Assembly: GCA_030045295.1 (NCBI GenBank)
Contig: JASIGD010000646.1
Span: 1-5,918 of the forward strand
DNA length: 5,918 bases
Direction: 5' to 3'
Source: Streptosporangiaceae bacterium
GTDB taxonomy: Bacteria > Actinomycetota > Actinomycetes > Streptosporangiales > Streptosporangiaceae
Every line of letters begins with the position of its first letter. Position 1 is the first letter of the stretch. Of this stretch, positions 1 through 5,918 are shown one piece after another. The notes beneath the pieces are model-generated. The model did no database searches. It was not told the origin of the DNA and worked only from the letters and a program-made list of their open reading frames with translations. A program made the translations under genes and the position numbers.

Positions 1-33
1 CTAGCTGACGGCGGCTCACTGCGGGCCGGCTGG

Positions 34-73
34 GCCGCTGGCGCGGCCCGCGCTCGCGGGCGACGCCAGCGGC
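34..73. terminator. nested GC-rich stem-loop near window start
   Basis: The arms at 34-43 (GCCGCTGGCG) and 64-73 (CGCCAGCGGC) are perfect 10-base complements. They enclose a second perfect stem, CCCGCG/CGCGGG, at 47-60. No run of T follows on the plus strand, and only TTTT lies beyond it when read on the minus strand. It could end transcription arriving from the left edge, or end the minus-strand transcript of the mini-ORF at 138-206. The structure is seen directly; the role is inferred. Confidence 0.4.
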
Positions 74-137
74 TTGGTCAAAACGGCGATCAGGCCCCGC
101 TGGGGCGTCATCGGCCGTTTCGCGCACTACCGGCCGA

Positions 138-206
138 TCACCCGACGCGGGGGTCGTAATGCTCGTACCTGTATTGCGCTGATGGGCGGCAGTGACGCTT
201 GGCCAT
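138..206 (-). CDS. 22-residue mini-ORF with strong ribosome binding site, function unknown
   Basis: This minus-strand ATG at 204-206 is preceded by AAGGAGGTGTC (207-217), which is close to a perfect anti-16S match at usable spacing. The product begins MAKRHCRPSAQ and ends YDPRVG: 22 residues, basic and aromatic, with one Cys and no membrane segment. It is not recognised. A sigma70-like promoter candidate lies about 120 bases upstream on the same strand, and the nested stem-loop at 34-73 lies downstream as a possible terminator. Alternatives are a leader peptide, or the surviving start of a longer gene broken by the TGA at 138-140. The strong start signal is the main support; no second in-frame domain is visible after the stop. 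Confidence 0.4.
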   Translation of the reverse strand: MAKRHCRPSAQYRYEHYDPRVG

Positions 207-334
207 GACACCTCCTTGCTAGGCCCAGACGGCTCCGTTCACCTCAGCATGTGGCTCGGTCGCGCGCACGCCAGCCAACCGGGCCTGGTCTCAGGGCGCG
301 GCCGCGGTGAAGTTCGCCATCCCCTCCGTGTCCG

Positions 335-364
335 AGTATCCGGTACAAAGGCCCCTGTCGTCAC
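335..364 (-). promoter_or_regulatory. candidate sigma70-like promoter reading toward the mini-ORF
   Basis: On the minus strand, GTGACG (359-364) and GATACT (335-340) are separated by 18 bases, each matching four of six consensus positions. The expected start of transcription is near 327-328. That would give a leader of about 120 bases before the mini-ORF at 206. The perfect palindrome GAACCGGTTC (369-378) lies five bases upstream of the -35 and could be an operator. This rests on motif matching only. Confidence 0.3.
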
Positions 365-475
365 GTTTGAACCGGTTCGCCGGGAACGCGCGCCCGGCAG
401 CACGCGATCTGTCGTCCGGCCGATGATCAGGGCCGTTGCTTGCGTTGCCCGGCGACGAGCGACCCGGGAGGTGAC

Positions 476-494
476 AAAACCCTATCTTCAGGGT
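476..494 (-). terminator. short hairpin plus T-run downstream of the acetyltransferase gene
   Basis: Read on the minus strand, ACCCT, a six-base loop and AGGGT are followed directly by TTTTG (plus-strand AAAA at 476-479). The stem is only five pairs, so it is weak. It lies about 60 bases after the stop of the GNAT gene, where an intrinsic terminator for the gntR-GNAT transcript would be expected. Confidence 0.4.
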
Positions 495-555
495 GGTGGT
501 GGAGGTTCTGGCGTGACAGCGGTGAACAACGTGATTTCGTGTCGGACCGGTCAGG

Positions 556-1185
556 TCACGCCGGCGTAAGCATGCGGTCGGGCTCGGGCTGACGGTCGGC
601 CCGGACCTGGCCGGAAGACTCTCCGAACTGCGGAACCTCGGGCTTTGTGATCTCGGACACTGGCTTCTGGAACAGGGCACCTGATGGATAGCCACGATCG
701 GCGCAGAAACCGCAGGACTCGAATCCCCGCTTCAGGTAGTAGTCATGCAGCCCCTTGTTGGTGCTCCAGACGTCGAGCCTGATCCACTTAGCTCCGTACA
801 GGCGCCGGCCACGCAGCCCTGCCCAGTCGATCATCTCAGTCCCCAGCCCCAGGCCAGCGTATTTCATCGCGGTGATCAGCCGATGCACGAAGACGGCACG
901 CTCGGCCAGGTCGCACTCGCATCCCGGCGTCGACCAGACAGCGGGGTTCATTCGGGGTGTGATCGTGACCGTGGCCGCCGGGATGTCTTCGTCCCAGACA
1001 ATCCACGTCTTTCCGCCCTGCAGGCCCCTGAGGACCCTGGCATCACGCGCTTGCTCGTCCGGCCAAGGCCGGTCCCACTGGTCCGTGTCCTTCATCTTGA
1101 GCCGGTCTCTAGCGTCCTCGATGAGGCCGAGGACGGTCGGCAGGTCAGCCGGTTCTGCGCGGGCGATTCGCATCATGGAAGTCAT
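556..1185 (-). CDS. GNAT family N-acetyltransferase
   Basis: This 209-residue protein is a Gcn5-related acetyltransferase, a cytoplasmic enzyme that moves an acetyl group from acetyl-CoA to an amine. The acceptor cannot be read from the sequence. The N-terminus has the usual IRxAxPxDL opening (residues 6-15). The acetyl-CoA loop (motif A) is K108-YAGLGLGTEM, where K108, G111 and G113 fit Q/R-x-x-G-x-G/A with Lys at the first position. Motif B follows as LDVWSTN (137-143) and YYLKRGFE (149-156). The last 35 residues are a polar tail beyond the domain. ATG at 1185 was chosen because it directly precedes the domain and has AGG just upstream; ATGs at 1176 and 1173 are alternatives. The frame stays open further upstream, but only as an overlap with gntR. 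It lies 146 bases after gntR on the same strand with no clear promoter of its own, so co-transcription is likely. Confidence 0.88.
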   Translation of the reverse strand: MTSMMRIARAEPADLPTVLGLIEDARDRLKMKDTDQWDRPWPDEQARDARVLRGLQGGKTWIVWDEDIPAATVTITPRMNPAVWSTPGCECDLAERAVFVHRLITAMKYAGLGLGTEMIDWAGLRGRRLYGAKWIRLDVWSTNKGLHDYYLKRGFESCGFCADRGYPSGALFQKPVSEITKPEVPQFGESSGQVRADRQPEPDRMLTPA

Positions 1186-1318
1186 GGTCCTGTCAATAGG
1201 TCCGGTCTCTCGGGTCCCGCACGACGGGGATACGAGCGAATGCTGATGATGTAGGGCGGTGACGCGGGTTGCGGGAACAGCTGGTGGCGGCGAGTACGTG
1301 CCGACAGGAGTAGCGACG

Positions 1319-1333
1319 GAGCGGGTCCCGCTC
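1319..1333. terminator. perfect GC stem overlapping the gntR stop codon
   Basis: GAGCGGGTCCCGCTC is a 15-base near-perfect palindrome (six pairs with a three-base loop) that overlaps the regulator's stop codon (1332-1334). There is no T-run after it on the minus strand. It may partly terminate transcription or protect the 3' end, which would make acetyltransferase mRNA scarcer than gntR mRNA. The role is inferred. Confidence 0.35.
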
Positions 1334-2138
1334 AGGCCGTGTGGCTGTCCGCTTCCGGTCCGTACTCGCCTTCCGGAACCTGCCCGAGCTCCACGATGAA
1401 CTGGTTCCGGTCCGCCGGGTAGACGGTCACGGTCAGCCGCATGGGCTGGGCGTTCCCGTCGAAGGCGGTCCGGAATATCTCGTACACCGGGACCCGGCCA
1501 TCGGGGGACAGCTTGAAGAAGTCTGCCTCGGTGGCGTTCGGCGCGCGCACGGTGATCCAGTCGCGATAACCGACCTGCTTGACGCCGATGCTTTCGCGCA
1601 GGTACTGAGTGGTTCCGTCGGGAATGTCCTGGGAGCTCATGAGGCGCCTGGCTCCCCGCTCGACGAACTCCATCGGGTAGTAGGAGGTTTGCATCGACCA
1701 CGGGGTTCCGTCGATGAAGCGCCTCTCGTGTCGGCTGATGACCTCGGTGCCAACCGGGACCCACAGCCCTGCGGCGATCGGCTCAGGGGCTTGCTGGATC
1801 TCGAGTTGGATCGGGCTGTTGTCTGCCTTCCTGTTGCGCTTGGTCACCTCCGATCGGTAACTGGCACCCTCGGTGACGCCGGCGCGCGTGGGATCGCCTG
1901 ACAAGGTGGTCACGAGGGGATCGATCGTCTGGACCACGAAGGTTCCCTGGCCCGGCCGCGTCTCGACCAGCCCCAGGGTGGTGAGCCACTTGATCGCGTC
2001 GCGGACGGTGTTCCGCGACGCCCCGTAGTGGTCCCGCAGTTCGCCCTCGGTTCGCAGCTGCTGGCCGGGTTCCAGTTCTCCGGACTCGATCTGCGCCCGC
2101 AGGTCTTCGGCGATCTGCCGATACATGGGGTTCGCCAT
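1332..2138 (-). CDS. GntR family transcriptional regulator, HutC/UTRA subfamily
   Basis: This 268-residue cytoplasmic DNA-binding repressor or activator has an N-terminal winged helix-turn-helix (about residues 1-72). It has the family signature YRQIAEDLRAQIESGEL, then LRTEGEL, the recognition helix ASRNTVRDAIKWL, and the wing GLVETRPGQGTFV. The usual LPSE motif is LRTE here. Residues about 85-250 fit the UTRA ligand-binding domain, for example VISRHERRFIDGTPWSMQ and a late PVYEIFRTAFD strand. In this subfamily the domain senses a small molecule; the ligand is not predictable here. The ATG at 2136-2138 has a strong ribosome site, GAGGAGG, ending about five bases upstream. It precedes the GNAT gene on the same strand and diverges from the small membrane protein genes. 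Autoregulation through the GTACC and inverted-repeat elements at 2155-2313 is likely but inferred. Confidence 0.93.
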   Translation of the reverse strand: MANPMYRQIAEDLRAQIESGELEPGQQLRTEGELRDHYGASRNTVRDAIKWLTTLGLVETRPGQGTFVVQTIDPLVTTLSGDPTRAGVTEGASYRSEVTKRNRKADNSPIQLEIQQAPEPIAAGLWVPVGTEVISRHERRFIDGTPWSMQTSYYPMEFVERGARRLMSSQDIPDGTTQYLRESIGVKQVGYRDWITVRAPNATEADFFKLSPDGRVPVYEIFRTAFDGNAQPMRLTVTVYPADRNQFIVELGQVPEGEYGPEADSHTA

Positions 2139-2177
2139 CAGCCCTCCTCGACATCTATGTACCCGATGATCAGAGCG

Positions 2178-2290
2178 ATCCCACCTGTCGGGATCATCCT
2201 TGTCACCTGACTGGATGGAATATTTTTCGGTTGCCGGTTTATTCCGGGGCCAGCCGTGGTACCACCCAGATAGGTACCAAAGGTTGGGAT
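2178..2290. repeat. control block A, diverged copy of the block at 3166-3288
   Basis: This block starts ATCCCAC and ends AAAGGTTGGGAT, so its ends are inverted copies of each other. Compared with 3166-3288 it shares, in the same order, the ATCCCA start, CTGA(CT/TC)GGxTGGAAT (12 of 15 bases), a T-rich stretch running into CGGGGC, and the final AAAGGTTGGGAT (12 of 12). Gaps are needed between these anchors. It also contains the hairpin GATCCC/GGGATC at 2177-2195. It lies upstream of both gntR (minus) and smp1 (plus). Confidence 0.5.
2256..2278. promoter_or_regulatory. candidate operator: GTGGTACCAC palindrome and second GGTACC
   Basis: GTGGTACCAC (2256-2265) is a perfect 10-base palindrome. 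A second GGTACC lies 15 bases further on (2273-2278). GTACC occurs again at 2159-2163 (plus) and near 2304-2308 (minus). Four such sites in 150 bases between two divergent genes is more than chance would give. Spacing of 15 bases puts the two central copies about one and a half helical turns apart. The GntR protein encoded alongside is the obvious candidate ligand of these sites. Confidence 0.4.
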
Positions 2291-2460
2291 GGCTCGAATG
2301 GCAGGGTACATAGGATCTATCCTAGCAGTTCGGCTGCTTGGATGCACTAGGATCTGCCAACTGGCTCCAGACAGCAGGACAATCGGACTCAACCGGCCGT
2401 ACCGGACAACACGTCCAGATCGTGGGCAGACGGGGACACCGTGGCCCGCGAGCACCGGGT

Positions 2461-2526
2461 CGGCGAGGGCAGCTCGCCGGACCTGGGTCGCAGGAAGCGG
2501 GTCCTGCGGAAGCAACTCCGCGGGAC
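2461..2526 (+). promoter_or_regulatory. two stem-loops in the smp1 leader
   Basis: Stem 1 is CGGCGAG (2461-2467) with CTCGCCG (2473-2479) and a five-base loop. Stem 2 is GTCCTGCGGA (2501-2510) with TCCGCGGGAC (2517-2526), ten pairs including one G-U, and a six-base loop. Stem 2 ends four bases before GTGCGGGAGG (2531-2540), the smp1 ribosome site. The same arrangement occurs at smp2, which suggests translation control by the stem. Confidence 0.45.
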
Positions 2527-2545
2527 GGAAGTGCGGGAGGTCGTC

Positions 2546-2764
2546 ATGACCGGTGTCGTAATCGCAGCAGCCGCTGTCTTCGTCTTCGGAATCGTGCTCG
2601 GGGTGATCGTGGTCGTGGCCGTGGCGGTCCGCCGCGAGGACCGGCGCTACACGCTGGCCGTTGAGGCACCCGACCGGATGTCCAAGAACACCCGCCGGCT
2701 GGTCGGACTGGCCCGCCGGGACCTAGACGCCGAGTTCCTCCGGCCGGCGGTTGGCGTCCGCTAA
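2546..2764 (+). CDS. small single-span membrane protein (smp1), function unknown
   Basis: This 72-residue protein has a near N-terminal transmembrane helix (about residues 4-28, VVIAAAAVFVFGIVLGVIVV) containing a GxxxG pair, G15 and G19. It then has a basic stop-transfer start RREDRR (29-34) and a polar, charged cytoplasmic tail with YTLAVEAPDR and RRLVGLARRDLD. The short length and RRED-xxTL-xxAP tail resemble small uncharacterised membrane proteins of actinomycetes; no function is known to me. ATG at 2546 was chosen for GGGAGG at 2535-2540, five bases upstream. A GTG at 2441 in the same frame would add 35 hydrophilic residues but has a weak ribosome site. A hairpin series starts five bases after the stop. 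It is transcribed away from gntR, and smp2 looks like a paralogue of it. Confidence 0.72.
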   Translation: MTGVVIAAAAVFVFGIVLGVIVVVAVAVRREDRRYTLAVEAPDRMSKNTRRLVGLARRDLDAEFLRPAVGVR

Positions 2765-2768
2765 TAGT

Positions 2769-2786
2769 CGCTGGCAGCAGCCAGCG
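2769..2786 (+). terminator. hairpin just after smp1
   Basis: CGCTGGC, a four-base AGCA loop and GCCAGCG form seven perfect pairs, starting five bases after the smp1 stop. There is no T-run. It is probably the first part of a two-hairpin 3' end together with 2801-2834. Confidence 0.5.
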
Positions 2787-2800
2787 CGCCGTCCTGTACT

Positions 2801-2834
2801 GCGGCCCTTGCTTCGCCGGGGCAGCAAGGGCCGC
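2801..2834. terminator. strong 12-pair hairpin, likely terminator of smp1
   Basis: GCGGCCCTTGCT (2801-2812) and AGCAAGGGCCGC (2823-2834) are perfect complements with a ten-base loop. This is the most stable structure in the window by eye. It lacks a T-run, as is common for actinomycete terminators. It separates smp1 from the stretch leading to smp2. Confidence 0.6.
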
Positions 2835-3065
2835 CGGGACCTGGCAAGTTGGCGAGTAGCCAATTTGACATCGTCAGCCGGACCAAGGCCGCGGGGTCGG
2901 AGGCGACCTGAGCCCGTCAGCCAGGTCAGCACGAGCCCCAGCCGAAAGGATGAGAATTCATCCGCCGGAGTCTGAGCCCGTCCCGAAGCGCGGCGGACAC
3001 CGCCGCTCGGCACCATGATCACGGGCGGCCGGCCGGGCCCGTCGTGCAACCGGGAAACGCGCCTG

Positions 3066-3109
3066 GGGTTTGCGGGCTCACATCTTCGGGTTTCTGCGCT
3101 CACAGCTTC
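3066..3109. repeat. tandem direct repeat, two 22-base copies
   Basis: Copies 3066-3087 and 3088-3109 match at 18 of 22 positions. Each begins GGGTTT and contains CTCACA followed by CTTC. They abut exactly. This could be a tandem protein-binding site or old slippage; no function can be assigned. Confidence 0.5.
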
Positions 3110-3165
3110 CGCGAGCGTCTCTGAGAACCCGCCTCGCGCTGGGTGCCTCGTGCGGCATACCAGCC

Positions 3166-3288
3166 ATCCCAACTGCTGGACTTGCCTGATCGGGTGGAAT
3201 CGTACCCTTCGTCGGAATTAGTCCGTCGAGTCTGTTTCGGGGCTCCCGCTCTCGGGTATCGGTCCACTAGACGCCGAAAGGTTGGGAT
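3166..3288. repeat. control block B, diverged copy of the block at 2178-2290
   Basis: This block begins ATCCCAAC and ends AAAGGTTGGGAT, so it again has inverted ends, 123 bases apart against 113 in block A. GCCATCCCAAC (3163-3173) is also the exact inverse of 2283-2293. Shared internal anchors with block A are CTGATCGGGTGGAAT and TTTCGGGGC. It lies about 180 bases upstream of the smp2 ribosome site, as block A lies about 240 bases upstream of that of smp1. Confidence 0.5.
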
Positions 3289-3444
3289 TATCCACCTGCT
3301 CGGTTACAGCAGAACATGTCATACCAGCCAGACTGGACCAATGACTCCACCAAGGCCAGCAGGCTGGATGATATGGCCAGCTAGTAGGTCCTCGGCCTGC
3401 TAGCAACGGTCCGCACAGTTTCTCGGCGGGCCGCGGAGGAGGAC

Positions 3445-3466
3445 CCGACGGTCTGGGCACCGTCGG
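3445..3466 (+). promoter_or_regulatory. stem-loop in the smp2 leader
   Basis: CCGACGGT, a six-base loop CTGGGC and ACCGTCGG form eight perfect pairs. The stem ends four bases before GTGCGGGAGG (3471-3480). The loop length, gap and ribosome-site decamer are the same as in the smp1 leader while the stem sequence differs, so the structure seems conserved rather than the bases. Confidence 0.5.
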
Positions 3467-3486
3467 CGAGGTGCGGGAGGCCAGTC

Positions 3487-3618
3487 GTGGACCGCATCAT
3501 GGTAGCAGCGGCGATGTGGATGGGCCTGGTATTCGTCACCGGGCTCATAGTCGGGGTGGTCTTCATGGTCGCGATGGCCCACGGCCGGTCCGCCAGGCCG
3601 GGAAGGACAGACCGGTGA
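3487..3618 (+). CDS. very small membrane protein (smp2), probable smp1 paralogue
   Basis: This 43-residue product of a GTG start begins VDRIMVAAAMWMGL and is mostly one transmembrane helix (about residues 5-30). It carries a GxxxG pair at G19 and G23 and a short basic end (HGRSARPGRTDR). The Ala-rich entry and GLIVGVV core resemble AAAAVFVF and GIVLGVI in smp1; the RRED-type tail is missing. Start choice: GGGAGG at 3475-3480 lies six bases upstream, inside the same decamer that precedes smp1. Its TGA (3616-3618) overlaps the GTG of smp3 as GTGA, so the two are very probably translationally coupled. No function is known. An out-of-frame open frame from 3471 covers the same bases but has no membrane or domain logic until smp3 begins. 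Confidence 0.6.
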   Translation: MDRIMVAAAMWMGLVFVTGLIVGVVFMVAMAHGRSARPGRTDR

Positions 3619-3836
3619 CCACTTCCGCTGGCCCGGAGCCGTCTTACTGCACGATCCACCTGAGCCGGGCGCTGACTCCTTCTCAGTGGATGACCTGCTG
3701 GAAGTACGGCTGGAACGAGCCGACCACGACCCTCGCGGCCCGCATCGGCCACGACTTCGGGCACGACGTGCTCCCAGTGCTGATCATCCTCGCGGTCATC
3801 GCCTTCGTCGTCATCAGGAGCCTGAGCAGGATCTGA
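3615..3836 (+). CDS. small tail-anchored membrane protein (smp3), function unknown
   Basis: This 73-residue protein starts at the GTG that overlaps the smp2 stop (GTGA). The N-terminal two thirds are soluble, with aromatic and Cys residues (SYCTIHLSRAL, SQWMTCWKYGWNEP) and an RIGHDFGHD stretch. The C-terminal helix VLPVLIILAVIAFVVIRSL (about residues 52-70) ends in a short basic tail, typical of a C-tail-anchored protein. The frame stays open upstream to 3471, but that part lacks any sensible sequence, and the coupled GTG is the natural start. It was not recognised as a known family. Tight coupling with smp2 suggests the two act together at the membrane, which is inference. It ends 69 bases before the methionine synthase family gene. 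Confidence 0.62.
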   Translation: MTTSAGPEPSYCTIHLSRALTPSQWMTCWKYGWNEPTTTLAARIGHDFGHDVLPVLIILAVIAFVVIRSLSRI

Positions 3837-3892
3837 CCTGGCCCGTGGACGCCCGGGCTCCGGCGACGCCAGTAGTCGGTGCCTCGGCCGGA

Positions 3893-3898
3893 TAGGCT
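3893..3898 (+). promoter_or_regulatory. -10 element TAGGCT for a probable leaderless transcript
   Basis: TAGGCT fits the actinobacterial TAnnnT -10 and is followed seven bases later by the GTG at 3906. Transcription would therefore start at or beside the start codon. No good ribosome site precedes that GTG, which agrees with leaderless translation. No convincing -35 is seen. Confidence 0.45.
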
Positions 3899-3905
3899 CG
3901 GCAGG

Positions 3906-5918
<2,013 letters not shown>

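Larger units (their letters stand above)
207..555. other. gene-poor stretch between mini-ORF and acetyltransferase gene
   Basis: No convincing long gene is seen in these 349 bases. The stretch holds the candidate minus promoter (335-364), a perfect palindrome GAACCGGTTC at 369-378 just upstream of that promoter's -35, and a terminator-like hairpin (476-494). It also has a nine-codon minus-strand ORF (291-320) that starts only about seven bases after the predicted transcription start. The open frames here have poor starts and no recognisable domains. Confidence 0.4.
2155..2313. repeat. imperfect inverted repeat flanking the gntR control region
   Basis: Plus-strand 2155-2191 and the reverse complement of 2277-2313 match at about 26 of 37 positions. 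The identical stretches are CTATGTACCC at the outer end and ATCCCA further in. Both arms lie in the divergent region between gntR and smp1. Both happen to encode a MYPxIRAIPxxG-like peptide, which is explained by the repeat. A regulator dimer bound at each arm could loop the DNA; this is inference. Confidence 0.5.
2765..3486. other. 720-base intergenic stretch rich in stem-loops and repeats
   Basis: No convincing gene is seen here. The stretch contains stem-loops at 2769-2786, 2801-2834, 2948-2963 (GGATGA/TCATCC), 2990-3006 (GCGGCGG/CCGCCGC) and 3021-3042 (ACGGGC/GCCCGT). CTGAGCCCGTC is directly repeated at 2908-2918 and 2972-2982. There is a tandem 22-base repeat (3066-3109), and CATACCAGCCA occurs at 3156-3166 and 3320-3330. 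Control block B (3166-3288) and the smp2 leader hairpin follow. The open frames have no ribosome sites or domains; an unrecognised non-coding RNA is possible. Confidence 0.5.

Noticed and set aside
192..569. 125-codon plus-strand frame
   Set aside because: It has a poor start, arginine/glycine-rich low-complexity content typical of random open frames in GC-rich DNA, and no domain. It also reads against the promoter and terminator signals seen here.
513..569. 18-codon plus-strand ORF after GGTGGAGG
   Set aside because: The start signal is fair, but the product is very short, it overlaps the end of the GNAT gene on the other strand, and nothing else supports it.
1186..1764. Upstream in-frame extension of the GNAT gene to 402 residues
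   Set aside because: The added part overlaps gntR, is Arg/Pro-rich without domain features, and the GNAT fold begins right after the ATG at 1185.
2139..2313. MYPxIRAIPxxG-like peptides readable from both strands
   Set aside because: This looked like a conserved small protein, but it is a by-product of the DNA inverted repeat: the two copies face each other, lack ribosome sites, and sit in a divergent promoter region.
2723..3172. 149-codon minus-strand frame
   Set aside because: It overlaps the end of smp1 and several hairpins, has no ribosome site or domain, and is Arg/Ser-rich in the manner of shadow frames.
3015..3221. 68-codon plus-strand frame across the tandem repeat and the start of block B
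   Set aside because: There is no ribosome site, and the translated sequence simply follows the DNA repeats.

Overview
The window is high-GC DNA with strong GC bias at third codon positions, frequent GTG starts, a TAnnnT-type -10 element and a probable leaderless gene. It also carries the core pair 'methionine synthase family protein - NAD-dependent DNA ligase'. All this points to an actinomycete. The family is not decidable from the sequence; Streptosporangiales or a relative is a guess.

Layout. 1-555 has no convincing long gene. It holds a nested stem-loop (34-73), a 22-codon minus-strand mini-ORF with a very good ribosome binding site (138-206), a candidate minus-strand promoter (335-364) and a short terminator-like hairpin (476-494). 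556-2138 is a minus-strand pair: a GntR/HutC-type regulator (1332-2138) followed by a GNAT acetyltransferase (556-1185). 2139-2545 is the divergent control region, rich in inverted repeats and GTACC motifs. Three very small membrane proteins follow on the plus strand: smp1 (2546-2764), then after a stem-loop-rich 720-base gap smp2 (3487-3618) and smp3 (3615-3836), the last two overlapping by GTGA. 3906-4928 encodes a MetE-C-domain-like, cobalamin-independent methionine synthase family protein. 4934-5918 is the 5' part of ligA, cut by the window end.

How it fits together. The right third is conserved housekeeping (methyl transfer, DNA ligation), with the two genes 5 bases apart. The left two thirds look like accessory DNA placed beside it. 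The most interesting pattern is that the control region and gene start of smp1 appear to be duplicated at smp2. Each copy has a block of about 115 bases bounded by inverted ATCCCA/TGGGAT ends and finishing in the identical 12-mer AAAGGTTGGGAT. Each then has a stem with a six-base loop, a four-base gap, the identical 10-mer GTGCGGGAGG, and a tiny transmembrane protein with similar Ala-rich/GxxxG sequence. The GntR regulator next to the first copy is the natural candidate to control both, but that is inference.

The second highlight is an in-frame, collagen-like Gly-X-Y tract of five 27-base units inside the adenylation domain of LigA.
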